Shown piece by piece: positions 46,205-58,480 of a stretch of DNA of 64,000 nt. Position 1 is the stretch's first letter, and each line of letters begins with the position of its first letter. The notes under the pieces were generated by a model. It was not told the origin of the DNA, did no database searches, and worked only from the letters and a program-made list of their open reading frames with translations. The position numbers were made by a program, and so were the translations under genes. The DNA is from Tolypeutes matacus (lineage: Eukaryota > Chordata > Mammalia > Cingulata > Chlamyphoridae): contig JAKSZT010054583.1 in assembly GCA_026826555.1 (NCBI GenBank), positions 913,161 through 977,160 on the forward strand, read 5' to 3'.

Positions 46205-47870
46205 ACTACTTTTTAAAAACATTGTGATCCTTTATTAGTTTTTCTTTTAACTTTTAATATGGTAATATGTATACAACCCCAAATTTCCCATTTTAACAAA
46301 TTCCAAGTATACAATTCAGTGGTATTAATTACATTCAAATATTGTGCTATCATCACCACCATCCTTACTAAAACTTTTTCATCACACCAACCCAAAACTC
46401 TACCCCCACTAAGCTATTGCCTTTACCCCCTCCGCCTAGTAAACTGTCATCTACTTTCTGCCTCTATATTTGCTTTTTCTAGGTATTTCATATGAAAGAA
46501 ATCATATGACATTTCACCTTTTGTGTCTCCCTTATTTCATTCAAGATGATGTCTTCAAGGTTCATCCATGTTGGAGCATGTATCAAAGCTTCATTAATTT
46601 TTATAGCTGAGTATTTTCATATACATATATTGCATGTATATAATCACGTTGTGCTTATCAATTTATTTGTTGTTGTTAGACATTTGGATTGTTTCCACCT
46701 TTTGGGTATTGTGAATACTGCTGCTATGAAACTGGTATGCAAATATGTTTGGCTCCTTGCTTTCAGTTTTTTAGGGTATATACCTAGAAGTGGGATTGTA
46801 AGGTCATATTTTATGCTCAACTTTCTGAGGAACCATCAACCTGTTTTCCACAGTGGCTGCCCCATTTCCCAATGTACAAAGCTTCCAGTTTTTCCACATC
46901 CTCACAACACCTGTTATTTTCTAGGTTTTGTTTTGTTAGTTTTTAAGAAGCACCATCCTAATGGGTGTGAAGTAGTGTCCTTGTGGTTTCTGTTAGCATT
47001 TCTCTGATGACCAGTGATGTTGAGCATCTTTTCATGTGTGTATTGGCCATTTGTGTATCTTCTTTGGAAAAATATTTATTCAGATCCTTTGCCCATTTTA
47101 TAATTGGGTTATTTGTCTTTTTGTGTTTGAGTTATAGCAGGTCTTTATGTATTCTGGATGTTAAACCCATATCAGATTTATGGTTATCAGATATATGGTT
47201 TGCAATTGTCTTCTCCCATTCTGTCAATTGATAATGTCCTTTGATGTACAAAACATTTTAATTTTGATGAAGTCCATTTCATCTATTTTTTCTTTTGTTG
47301 CTCATGCTTTAGGTGTTACATCTTAGAAATCACTGCCAAATCCAAAGTCACTAAGTTTTCTCCTTATGTTTTCTAAGAGTTTTACAAGGACTTTTTTTTT
47401 AGGTCCTTGAGCCATTTCAGTTAATTTTTTTTTTTTAAATATGTAGTTTTATTTTATTTTATTTTTTTTTTTTTAAGATTTTATTTATTTATTCATTTAT
47501 CCCCCCCTTGCTGCTTGTGCTCACTGGGTCAGCTAACCAATCAGTAGGGCTCCCGTTTACCATATGGGAGGCCCCGGGTTCAGTTACCTTTTGTATATAG
47601 TGTGAGGTAGGGGTCTGACTCCATTCTTTGGGATAAGGACATCCAGTTTTCCCAGCACTATTTGGCACCCTTGTTAAAAAGCAGTTGGCTGTAGATGTGT
47701 GGGTTCATTTATGGACTCTCAATTCTATTCCATTGGCCTATATGTCTATGTTTATGTCAGTACTGTACTATTTTTATTACTGTATTCACCCAATCTTTAC
47801 TCATATTTGCAATCCCTTCTCATATTTATTTCATTATATCAAATCTATATATATTTCTAGTGTTTTTACA
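46205..47870 (-). mobile_element. LINE-1 (L1MA/L1MB-type) 3' half, interrupted by a SINE
   Basis: Starts at the 3' UTR (TCCCATTTTAACAAATTCCA, ACAATTCAGTGGTATTAATT), continues TTCATCCATGTTGGAGCATG, TTGGGTATTGTGAATACTGC, ATACCTAGAAGTGGGATTG and TGTTTTCCACAGTGGCTGC, and after the SINE resumes TTTTGTATATAGTGTGAGGT and TCTATTCCATTGGCCTATAT. All are reverse L1 3' UTR and ORF2 end. Frames reading across it are antisense accidents. Confidence 0.85.
47462..47590 (-). mobile_element. DAS-like SINE with internal inversion (twin-primed)
   Basis: The left part, 47462-47520, is the antisense tail (T-run, AAGATTTTATTTATTTATT, CCCCCCCTTGCTGC). The right part, about 47528-47588, is the tRNA-like head in sense orientation (CTCCCGTTTACCATATGGGA, CCCCGGGTTCAGTTACC). 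The two halves of one SINE thus face opposite ways. It sits inside the L1M at a TTAATTTT target. Confidence 0.78.
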
Positions 47871-50084
47871 GTTATATCATGCCTATTGTTTTGTTTTGTT
47901 TTTTGTTTTTTTGTTTTTTTCTTGCCCTGCTGGATTTCACTCGTGATGCATCATTTCTTTGTGTATTCTATAAAATTTTATTCTAAGTTCATTTTAATTC
48001 TGTTTTTATCTCTGGAACCCATAGATATCTGGGTTTCTCTAGCCAGGAATTGTGAATTGGTTTCTGCCAGAGTCCTGGGAATATCATCCTCCTAGGACTA
48101 CTTTAAACTTAATTATCAGCTTAAACTCTTTTAGATACCGCCTTACCCCTCCCGATAGTGTGAATTGGAGCTGAAAGCCTGCTTTAGCTTGCTATTACCC
48201 ATTCTCAAGTAAGAATTTTTCCCTTTCACTCGAGGCCAAATTTCATGATAGGCAATTTTCATAGTAATCCTCTGAGAAGGGTGTATAGTTCTTGTTCACC
48301 ATTGTACTAGCTGTGTAGCAATTTGGGTCCTAGCTTCATTCTTGGGATCTGTTAGAATCTTTACCTCAGAATCTTCCACCAAAGAAGGAACCTTAATCCC
48401 TCATTCAAATAGGTCCCAGCAGGCCACCTACACCAGTCTTTTAGACATGCTCAGTTATCACAAAATCCTAGTGTGAAAACATTATAGGCCCCTCAGCTGG
48501 GGGTTTCCCTGTCCTCCATGTACAATGTAAACTAGAATGTGATGTATGCTAAAGTAGAGATGAAGAGTCCCCTGTTTACTCAAAGGGATGAAGAGGACTT
48601 CTGGGTGATTAAAAAAGACTCTGGTAGAGGTGTGATCTGAAATGTATGCATTTATTCAGCATATAGGCACAGACCACTTCCTTTTTTTTTTTTCCGGTGT
48701 GAAGAAAGGCAGCTCAAATTGACTTGGTATGATTTTGTTCGCTTCATACCAAGTGGATTTTGTATAGTGAGGATGAGGGTGAGGAGAAGATTAACACTTG
48801 GAAGCTTGGATGTTGTAAGGTCATCTACTACATCTACCTACAGAGTGCAGGAGCCTCTGTAGCCACACAAAATAAATCTATTGACTTGTCTGTGTTAGCA
48901 CTTGATACGTTATGAAAGGGCTGTTATGTCCACACCCTCTGCTCAGGTATGACACCTTCAGTGCCTTCAAGCATTGCTTACAGGGCCTACTAACCATCTT
49001 GGTCACCTTTGTTTATCACATCCCTATTTGTCAATATTCTCCCTAAAATGTCCCCCAAAAAACATTATGTTCTATAAGTGACTGATCAGCCCAGAGAATA
49101 GTGGGATTGTAACCTTTCTTCTGGACAACATACAACATGGTCTTGGGTTACATTAGTTTTTTGGTTACAACATCAATGTTGACTGGTTTTGCCATTACAG
49201 TCAACTGAAATCCTTAGGCTTTCTCACAAGCAGTTACCTCAACCTTTGCTTCCTCACTTGAGTCTTTGGTTGGGGAGAAGTTTAAGTACAGAACTTTTGG
49301 TGAGTCCTTATTGTACTTCATCTTGTTAGTTTCAGTACACTGTTCTAACCTGCCAAGTTCTTGTCATATTTTGCGAAAATCCTTTGTAATTTTTCCCTTT
49401 TTTATTGTTAGAAAACCTGTCCTTATTATCTTAGTTCACTTCTCTGCTAGAAACTAGAGTCTAAAGGATAAAACTGAATCATTCCTTTTTGCCTAAGATT
49501 CTTTAAGAGTCATCATTTTAAGCTTCAGTATTTACTGTCTAGGAACTTAAGAACATAGAAGAAGACACAATTGTATTAAGCCCAGGACATCCTACAGAGG
49601 TATTTTTGTTTCACTAAATACCTGATATGATATCTCTACTTAATTTTCTTCTTTCTTCAGGTAATAACAACAAACCACAAGTGTTTCTAAAGCACCAAGT
49701 TAAAGGATTTAATTAACTGTATTGGAATGCAACTCAGCTAAGTTACTATCCCTGTAACTTATTTAAATTTCAACTGATAATATTATCTATTCCCTAAGAA
49801 AAAAGCATGGGTCAAAAATGTTCCCTCAAAGAAGCCATTGTTCCCAGGCTAGCTTTGTGCTTTATGTTTGCTAGAATAAGGCAGGCAACTGAGGATTTAC
49901 TGGAAAAGCAGAAGAGACTTGAAATGATATAATGCAAATGTTCTTCATGGAGGTTTGACATCTCTCCTATTACCCCTCAGAAAGTGCATTACCACAGGAG
50001 AATTCACGATTAAAGTCAATACCCTAGACTTGCTTTTCACAAAAACTGTAATGTGCACTCCTCCCCACTGGCCTTTGTTAATTT
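47871..50084. other. Intronic DNA, largely unassigned
   Basis: A GTTTT/TTTTTTG run at 47886-47924. 48683-48696 is a T-run followed by about 0.75 kb of balanced composition that could be the antisense copy of an unidentified transcript; frames are broken on both strands and I recognise no protein. Confidence 0.4.
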
Positions 50085-50170
50085 GCTTTGTTTTTGTTTT
50101 TGTTTTTGTTTTTTACTAGAGAAGTTGTGGGTTTACAGAAAAATCATGAATACAGAGTACTTACTATTTG
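50085..50170 (-). mobile_element. Very short LINE-1 3' end with T-rich tail
   Basis: A TTTTTG-repeat tail followed by TACTAGAGAAGTTGTGGGTT and TACAGAAAAATCATGAATAC resembles, in reverse, another common xenarthran L1 3' end (from memory). Confidence 0.5.
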
Positions 50171-50329
50171 CAAGGCCCTACAATATTAACACTGCGATAT
50201 GAAGCTCAATACAATTTCTTCACCTTTCACAAGTTCAGAATTTATTAGATCCTATATAATAGGGCAAAATTTGAATGTAATAGTAAATTAAATGCATAAA
50301 TTTTTGTGAGGTGGAAGAGGATACGACAG

Positions 50330-50640
50330 ATTTTAGAAATGGCTCTTATTCCAAATTGGCCAGATCATCAGCTCCATGAGCAGAGGAATACATATGTTGG
50401 GGGGAAATGTTATTTGGGATCAGATTATAGAGGGCCTGGAGTGACAATTTGTGGAGTTTGGACTTAATTCAGTATGTGACTAGGAACCATTTAGTGGTTT
50501 TGGGCATAGAGTAATGCAGTCAAAGATTGGACGTTAGGAAGATTAATCGGGCAGGAATGTTCCAGATGGATTCAAGGGGATAGAACAGGTAGGGAAGAAG
50601 AAATGAGTTCTAAACTGGAACGACAACAGTGGGAATATTT
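50330..50640 (-). mobile_element. L2 LINE fragment, reverse orientation
   Basis: ATAGAGGGCCTGGAGTGACA, GAGTTTGGACTTAATTCAGT and TAGAGTAATGCAGTCAAAGA follow reverse L2. Confidence 0.65.
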
Positions 50641-50939
50641 AGGGAGGGGAAAAAGAGAATCATTTTGTAGATAATGACCAATTGTCTGTAAGAAGCCAAA
50701 ATAAAAGAATAAAAGATAACACTAAACCTGGCTGATTGGCAAAATGGTAATGTCATTAACCAGCTTGGGAAGAAGATCAGATTGTGGAGTGAATAAGGCC
50801 AACCTGTCCATGTGGAGATTTGGCCTGTTATCAGCAGCAAGGGTCAGGCACTGCAATGCTGTAGCTGAAAAGCTTGGCTGCACTGTGGGCATAAAAACAA
50901 CAACTGAGGTTTAGAGTGTGTATTTACGTTAGATGAAGA

Positions 50940-51245
50940 GGAAATTGATAACTTTTTTTTTTTTTAACAATGCACCATTTTGAAATTGCAGACTCAATTT
51001 GTTTATACTTAATAGTATATCATGGTCACTTCCCATGTTATAAACATTTTTCAAAATCATTTTAACTGATTCAAAATATTCCTTGTTCAGATTATTCCCT
51101 TATTTATTTATGAATTCCATATTTCTGAGCATTGAGGACATTTCTAATATTTTGTTATTGTAAATTTGCAGTAGTGAACAGATGCTGACATATTTCTGCT
51201 TAATTCTGATGATCCAAGTTTTAGTATGTAGCCACCAAACCAGAC
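50940..51245 (-). mobile_element. L1M fragment
   Basis: AGTATATCATGGTCACTTCC, ATTATTCCCTTATTTATTTA and TTGCAGTAGTGAACAGATGC resemble reverse L1M ORF2/3' UTR. Confidence 0.5.
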
Positions 51246-51320
51246 TGTAGTATAGATCATGCAATGACTGAAATTAATTTTCAAGTGACAAAAATGATCT
51301 GATTAACCTCCTTAAAAATA

Positions 51321-51592
51321 AATAGAGGCGAGTGGATGTGGCTCAATGGGTTGAGCACCTGCTTCCCACATGGGAAGTCCTGGGTTCAGTTCCTAGTGCC
51401 TCCTAAATCAAACAGACAAACAAACAACAAGCAAAACAAACGAAAAAACCAACTCAGGGAAGCTGTTATGGGTCAGTGGTTGAGCACCAGCTTCCCACAT
51501 ATAAGGTCCTGGGTTCAATCCCTGGCCCCCTGTACCTGAAAATAAACAAACAAATAAATAAATAAACAAACAAGCAAATAAATAAATAAACA
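51321..51592 (+). mobile_element. Dimeric DAS-like SINE, A-rich linker type
   Basis: First monomer GAGTGGATGTGGCTCAATGG with GGGTTCAGTTCCT; linker of CAAA/CAAAC units; second monomer from AACTCAGGGAAGCTG with B-box GGTTCAATCCC; tail of AAATAAAC units. Possible target duplication AAATAAATAGAG / AAATAAACAGAG, one mismatch. Same plan as 10949-11205. Confidence 0.85.
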
Positions 51593-54389
51593 GAGAAAAT
51601 TTCTATTCTTCAAAGCCCCCAAGAAAAAGCAGTTTATAAAGCAGTTGGGCAAATACTGCAGAATAATTTTTAATAATAAATGTGTTATATTTAAAATTTT
51701 TACATTAATCTGATGATTTATTTGGTCTACCCAATGCCATAAAATGCTACTTAAATTTGTAATTTGATCCATTTCAAAATATCTGGGAAGAAATTAACAT
51801 TAAGTCCTTTAAAACAACACAAATTGCTATCGTGATTCTACAAACATATGATTATGTACCTGTGCATCACTCACTAGAAAAATTAAATCATCAAAAATAA
51901 AAATCAATGCATGAGTTAGAGTATACATATTCTTATGAAAATTTACCAGCTCACAAAAGTCTATACCATCACATAATTTCAGCTTTAAAATAGATGTTGG
52001 TACAATATCAGGGTTTTAAACATCACCGTTCACTACTAGTTATGAAACCCATGTACACAAGCAAATGGCTATGACCAAACGTGCAATAATAGCCCAGTGC
52101 CTCATTAGGAAATCCTATATTTCCTGCTTCAGTGACCAGCTGATGGAAATAAAATTCATCCTGTCAACAGGTCTATTTATTTCCCACTTTTCTTCTGACT
52201 TGTTAATCTTCCTTTTATGTTTCCTTAATAATATGTGCTGGAAAAGTTCCTGAATGCCTTTCAAATAAAGAGAAGTTCTGAAGAGGATTGACAGATTTCT
52301 GTTGTGTCAACATAGATATGGGCATCTTCTAGTATGGAATGCAGTATATAATAACTGAAATAGATAAATGCAGACCCTCCTTTTCTCATCCATCAGTTCA
52401 GGAGATATCCTGGTCTACTAATTGGTTTTAATGCATGTTATTAGAATTTTATTGCCATTACAATAAAGATGCAATACATTTCATATATCATAATAGACTC
52501 GCACTAAAAAATAACCAGCAGAACCAGCTCCAAAGAAAAAGAAGGGATAGAAAAGGAAAAACTCTGCAATCTGTGCTATCAAACAAGTTCTTTGGACACT
52601 TGTGGATCATGACCAGTGGCACAACAGAGTCTACCAAATATAAAACAATGCATGTATTCAGGATCATCCTGTCACATATGATTAATCACTGTGTATTTAT
52701 AAGGAACTTTATTGTTATTATCTGTGATACTAATCTGGATATGTGGAACACCAAGCATTTTTTAATAATTAATCTTGTGGATCAAGTTTCCTTCAGATCC
52801 TCAAATGAAGTTCCATATTTCTGGATTGTCACAATAAGACATAGAGAAAATGTAATTCATTGTTTGATCATATTCTCAACTAATACCTTAAGTGTTGGAT
52901 ATAAAAATATGAAAAGACATTATCTTCCCTTTGATCCATTTCAGGGAACACAGATTTATTCATTTATTCATTATAATTTTGTACGTTTTTAAAAAATGCA
53001 GTTTCTGCATAACTTTTACAATTAACCTGTTCCACCTATAAAGAAAGCAATATTCTTTGCAAATGTCCATCCCTTATGAGCACATTGGCCAAGCATGATA
53101 AATAGAATATTCTCTGATAAATTTAGGTTTCTATTGCAATGAAAGTGAAAAAATAGTTTTTGTTAACATAACCCAGATTCTTTTATTTCAATTAACTTTC
53201 AGCCCAATTTCACTGTAAATCTACCCTCTTCACTAAATTCTGTGCCCTTAGGTGCAGTCTTTTCATCCTAACAAACCTAAATATACTCCTTTTTGGTTTT
53301 ATCTTGAATTGTAGCTCTGTACTCTTAATTCTATCTCACTTGCCCCTTTGTCCCTACCCATATATCCTCTCTCTCAAGGAGTAGGCAGTGTCTCAAGTTC
53401 TGTATCACATCTTTAACGCTTCCAGCATTCCAAAACGCTGCTGCCAATGACATTGTTTCCCATTAGAAAAACAATGATAACTCTTAGCATGGTAGTTCGG
53501 CACTCAAAATTGATATTTATGACCTACGTTTGTCCTAGTTTATTAAATTCCTTTGAAAGTGCTCCCATGGATCATGTTGTTATGGTTTTGATGTTGAATT
53601 TACTCCTCCACAGTGCTCACAGAGTAACTGTAGATTATGTATATCAACCCTTATATTTAGGCAAAGGGTATTTTTGCCTTTCTCAAGTGAATATCTATCT
53701 CAAACTGATTTTTTACTGTAAAAAAATCCCACATAATAGATGGTATCACTTTAGCTGATATCCTTTGCTAAAAACATGGCCAACTCCAAAGCATGACAGT
53801 GAATATAGCCAAGAAGTGCAATCATTGAATCAGTGACAACTAAGGCACAAAAGGCTGTCTGGTCCTTTTCAACTATTTACTTTGCAGAAAGCATATAGCC
53901 AATATCAAAAGAAATGTTAACAGTTTCTTTTGAAAAAGCTGTTTTCAGTAATTCAAAGAAAAGACAGCTTACAAAGGCCAAGAGTAGGGATACAATAAAG
54001 ACAGCTGGACCAGGTGAAAAGCTGTATTATCAAAATAACAATAAATTTTTTAGCCTTTTTGGGAATGGACAGTATTTGTATATAAAAATCTAGCTTGATA
54101 TTTATTCTTTTAAAATTTGCTGTAGAACTAAGTGTTGGAAGAATGCAAATCCCCTTTTCAACTCAAGCCCTTTTTTTTTCCTAAGGATTCTATCTTCCTC
54201 ACCCTGACTCAGTTTCTATTACAGTAAATATTAGGTTCTCAACCTTGTTCTAGCCTGCACACATTTTCCCTGTGTGCACACTTCGATCAGCAGAATCTCT
54301 CTTTCTGTGCAATGATTCTGCTACCCAACACATTCCCCTTCCTGCACCCCTCGTCCTCCATCCCAGGTGAGAATTACTGAATTAAAAAA
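51593..54389. other. Intronic DNA with a long open frame of unknown meaning
   Basis: No repeat recognised in 2.8 kb. A 185-codon frame (52435-52992, +) is open but AT-rich in all codon positions and without domain, signal or splice context. I do not call it a gene. Confidence 0.4.
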
Positions 54390-55721
54390 TTGCGCTAGGC
54401 CCTTGATATTGATGGTTGTACATATGAACCTTTTCTCAAGAAATTGAAACTTAGCCTAGTATTATATATTGCCTAAGAGTTACCTCCTGAAGGCCTCCTT
54501 GCTGCTTAACTGTAGCCTCTCTCTCAGCCAAACTCAGCATATAAATACATTACCTTCCCCCAGCATGGGACATGACTCCAGGGATGAGCCTCCCTGGTAC
54601 CGAGGGATTATTGCCAAGCACCAACTAGTGATGCATTTGGAAAAACACCTTGACCAAAAGGGGGAAATATTAAATACAAATGAGTTTTTATGACCAAGAG
54701 ATTTCAGAGTGAGTCCTGAGTCATTCCAGAGGCTACACTTATCAACATCTCAGCAAGATCTCATTGACTGCCACAGTAAACACTGCCTCAAACAGAGGGA
54801 CTCCTGAGGAATCTAGAGACATCTAGACACTATAGGCAAGGCAGGTAATCTCATGAATTCATCACCCTGTCAGTGGACCTTACTTTGGAATATATGCTAC
54901 CCAATGTAACAGAGTTAGACTCATTTACAATTTCCCACACATGACTCTTTTGCCCCTTTCATTTGAACCTCTAATTAGCACTATACCCATTAAATATATG
55001 TACCAAAGACAAATCCTTGGTCTGTTCATATGCCTGTTGAGCCCTAAATCTCAGCAGAGTTGCAACACCTACTCTCCAGTTCATTGAACTCACCCAGAAC
55101 AACTGTCAAAAGGATGATGATAGACAATACCCATCCCAAAACAGAGTATCTACAACTGTATGCAAGACAGTTCCGTCCATCTGCCCCATGGGATTTAAGC
55201 CCCCTGTCAATCAGAAACAGAGTGGACATGACCATCCCCAAATCCTCAAGATTGAGGAACAAACAAATATAAGGGGGGAATGCAAATATGGACTAAAGTA
55301 GCCTTATGATTATTCTAGCAATGGAAGGACTTGTATTATTGATATAAAGGCAGTGCCCACCAGAGATTCTGAGGGGAGGGAGAGTGAAGAATATATGTAA
55401 CATGGGGTACTTTGGGGACATTGGAATTGTCCTACATGACATTGTAATGACAGACACAGGCCATTATACATTATGTCAAAAAAGTATAAAATGGTGCAGT
55501 GCAAAGTGTAAACTATAATGTAAACTATAATCCATGGTTAATAGCAAAGCTTCAATATGTGTTCATCAATTGTAACAAATTTACCACACTAATGAAAGAT
55601 GTTGTTAATGGGGGAAAGTGTGGGAGAGGGTAGGGTATATGGAATTCCCCTATATTTTTGATGTAACATTTATGTAATCTCAAGCATCTTTTAAAATAAA
55701 AAATTAACACACAAAAAAAAA
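54390..55721 (+). mobile_element. LINE-1 3' end (B-type), about 1.3 kb
   Basis: Reads GAAATTGAAACTTAGCCTAG, GGGACATGACTCCAGGGATG, CTTGACCAAAAGGGGGAAAT, then CATGGGATTTAAGCCCCCTG, CTATAATCCATGGTTAATAG and ends CAAGCATCTTTTAAAATAAA with an A-rich tail (to 55721). The second half is the sense version of 20490-21059 and 63541-64000. I recognise it as a xenarthran L1 3' region from memory; a non-autonomous family with an L1-derived end is the alternative. Confidence 0.72.
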
Positions 55722-55759
55722 TAGAACTAGCAAGATAATAGAATAAGAGCAAGTGAAAG

Positions 55760-55900
55760 GAAGTCAGGAGGCCAAGTTTCTGTTCTTAACTCTGCTATTA
55801 AATGACCAAAGGAATTTGGAGAAGTCACTTCCATTTATAAAAGATGGAGGGTGAGCTAGAGTGTGTTTAAAATTTCCTTCCAAATAATTCTATTTAATAA
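55760..55900 (+). mobile_element. MIR SINE, degraded
   Basis: GTTCTTAACTCTGCTATTAA, TGGAGAAGTCACTTCC and TTATAAAAGATGGAGGGTGA follow MIR order. Confidence 0.6.
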
Positions 55901-57419
55901 ATGTTAATTAATTTCCTAAAAGTTTAATAAGTATTACAAATAAAATAAAAGAATGTTATGCTTCTCCCTGTGTTAAATACCAGATAAAGGGAAAAAGGAT
56001 TCCTTACCTTCTCCCAATAGTCCTGATTTTATATCTCTTTGTGGTTTGCATATGATGGAAAGCCCCACACTTTGCATGTTGACCAGATCCCTCTCCCTTT
56101 TCTGTGAAAGAGTTCAGTTATGAGACCATTCAGAATTTGATCCTGACCCACCTCTTTAGCATCACCTCTTGATACTCCCCTAAGAAGCCTTTGTTGTAGC
56201 CACTCTGAACTTCCCACACTCCACATAGACAGTAGCTTCTCTCTGGAGCCTTCCCTCTCTTGGCTCATCTCATCTATATTATATCATATTTCCCATTGTA
56301 TTATAGTGTTTAAGCCTCCATCTAGACACAGAACTTGTAAATAACCACGAGAGTATACTGATTTTAAAAAAAACAAGCTTTCAAGTAAAAAGACCTGTGT
56401 TCAAATTCTGATTCTGACAAATAGTTGCAGAGTGACTTAGGGTAAAATTATTTAATACTTGCCCTTGATTTCCTCATCTATAAAATGAAATTTATAATAT
56501 CTACCAAAAATCAATTGGGATTCTGATCCAAGTAACAGAAGACTCAAAACAAACACTTAAGGACAAAAAGGAGATTTATTGACTCTCCTAACTTAAAATT
56601 CTAAAAAGTAAATTTTCAAGATCTAGGGATTCCAATGACACCACTAAATTTCAATCTTTCTTCACCTCTTGGCTTTTCTCTCCTCTTTGTTGAAACTGTC
56701 TTCAGGCTCTCTATAAAATATATCTGTATTAATGATAAAGCTTTATGTTGCTCCAGATCTACATTCTCTCAGGTTCAAATACAACAGAAAAGGCAAGTGC
56801 TTTTTTCCCAGTAGTTTCAACAAAAGGCTTGGGCTTTCTTTTAATGGGTGTCAACTGGATAATATGACTATTCCTGAAATAATCACTATGGTTAGGGAAA
56901 TTAAATGCATTAATTGGCTAATATCTATATCACCGCTGGAGCTGGAATGAGCCCTGAACAATCACTTGGGCTGGGGAATAAGAAGATGCAGTATTGCAAA
57001 TGAAATTTGGAGTCATGGTTAAAAAAGGAGAGAAAATGGATGCCAAAAAGGCCAAAACTCAATGCACTATATTACCCTGTCAGATTGTTGTAAATTAAAT
57101 GATATTTTATTCACAAAACATTTAACATAATATTTGGTACATAAAACGTTTCCAATGCTGAATGAAGTACTTGGCAAATGCTACAAAATGTTGAGTGAAA
57201 AAAAAAGAAAAAAAAATGTTGAGTGAATAAAGTATATAAATAAAACCTTAATCTGCTAGAGGAATTCTTAGAATAAGTAAATTGTAGATAATTTTACTTA
57301 ATTGTTACAGTTTACTCTTTGATTACTTTTCTTACTGACATGAGTATATTGTTCATACAGCTTCCTGAACATATTTTACTTAATCATAATACAATTTTCA
57401 TGAGGTACAATATAGCAAA
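55901..57419. other. Intronic DNA with one MIR
   Basis: A MIR lies at 56365-56510 (+): CTGTGTTCAAATTCTGATTC, GCAGAGTGACTTAGGG, TTTCCTCATCTATAAAATGA. The rest is unassigned. Confidence 0.5.
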
Positions 57420-57880
57420 AGCAATTATGTGCTACATCTAACCTTGGACTATAGTATTTAACTCATCCAACAAATTCATATGGAGATTCTCCTATGTTCC
57501 CCACACTCTTCTTGGATACTGAGAATGCAAAGAAGTGAAAAAACATGGCACTGTCCTCAAAGAGCTGAATTCCTTTATTTAATATCTAAGGTTTGAGAGA
57601 CGTAATAGCAAACATACTGGATAGGGACCTGCTTATAGAATTGTGAAGGAAACAAAAACAATAAGCAACTTAATAAAATACAAATTTGCTACTAGAAAAA
57701 GAAAAATAACTGTCATAATTGCCAGGAAAGTACCAAGCATTAGTGAAATTTTAACAGAGAATTTTAGGAACTCTACCTCAGAAAAAGTGGTGAAGAGGGA
57801 TGGGATACCATCTAGGAAGTGACAATTAATCCGAGAACTGAAAATGAGAAAGAGCTATGTATGGAAGAATTCAGGCCAGG
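57420..57880 (-). mobile_element. L2 LINE fragment, reverse orientation
   Basis: TTGGATACTGAGAATGCAAA, GTCCTCAAAGAGCTGAATTC and CATCTAGGAAGTGACAATTA fit reverse L2 with high divergence. Confidence 0.5.
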
Positions 57881-57889
57881 TCATAAAGC

Positions 57890-58015
57890 TAGAACTTGAA
57901 TTCCAGCCCTGCAAGTGACCCACTGTGTAAGTTCAAGCAAATGATTTAACCTCTCTTTGTACCTCATTTACTTCATCTATAAAATGAAAAATTAATAGTA
58001 ACTAGGTCTAAGGAC
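57890..58015 (+). mobile_element. MIR SINE
   Basis: TTGAATTCCAGCCCTGCAAG, TTCAAGCAAATGATTTAACC and TTTACTTCATCTATAAAATG are MIR core and 3' half. Confidence 0.75.
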
Positions 58016-58139
58016 TGATATGATATTGCTTGCATTCAAGCCCTGATTTTCTCTTGCATAGAATAGTAATATTCCCAAGTTGTCTTTCTGTCCCTTAACC
58101 CCTCCACTACATCTACTATGCTATTACTGAAAACATCTT

Positions 58140-58480
58140 TGTAAACTGCAAATCTGACTGTCTTATTTCCATAGCAAGGTCTACTGCTTATTTTAGGAGT
58201 AGATTCCAAATTAGTTCATAAGACATGGTTGTCCGTCAAGGAGGTGGCCCTTGCTCACCTCTCCAGGTTTATTTTTCACTATGCCACTCTCACCCACTTC
58301 AGTCTTAAACCCTGTTCTTCACACACATAAACTATGTGAAGCTCCTCTATTATGGCAAGCTCTTTCTTATCTCTATGACTTTGCATGGTCGGTATTCTCT
58401 TCTGGAAACTTTAGCCTTCTTGATAAACACCAAGATCAGTCCTGTTATTCCACCCAAGTCATTTTTTCTGGGTCCTTCCA
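58140..58480 (+). mobile_element. L2 LINE fragment
   Basis: AAATCTGACTGTCTTATTTC, CTTGCTCACCTCTCCAGG and CTTGATAAACACCAAGATCA are in L2 sense order. Confidence 0.6.

Noticed and set aside
46546..47231. Open frames of 153 and 82 codons with hydrophobic stretches
   Set aside because: They read the antisense strand of an old LINE-1 3' UTR and ORF2 end.
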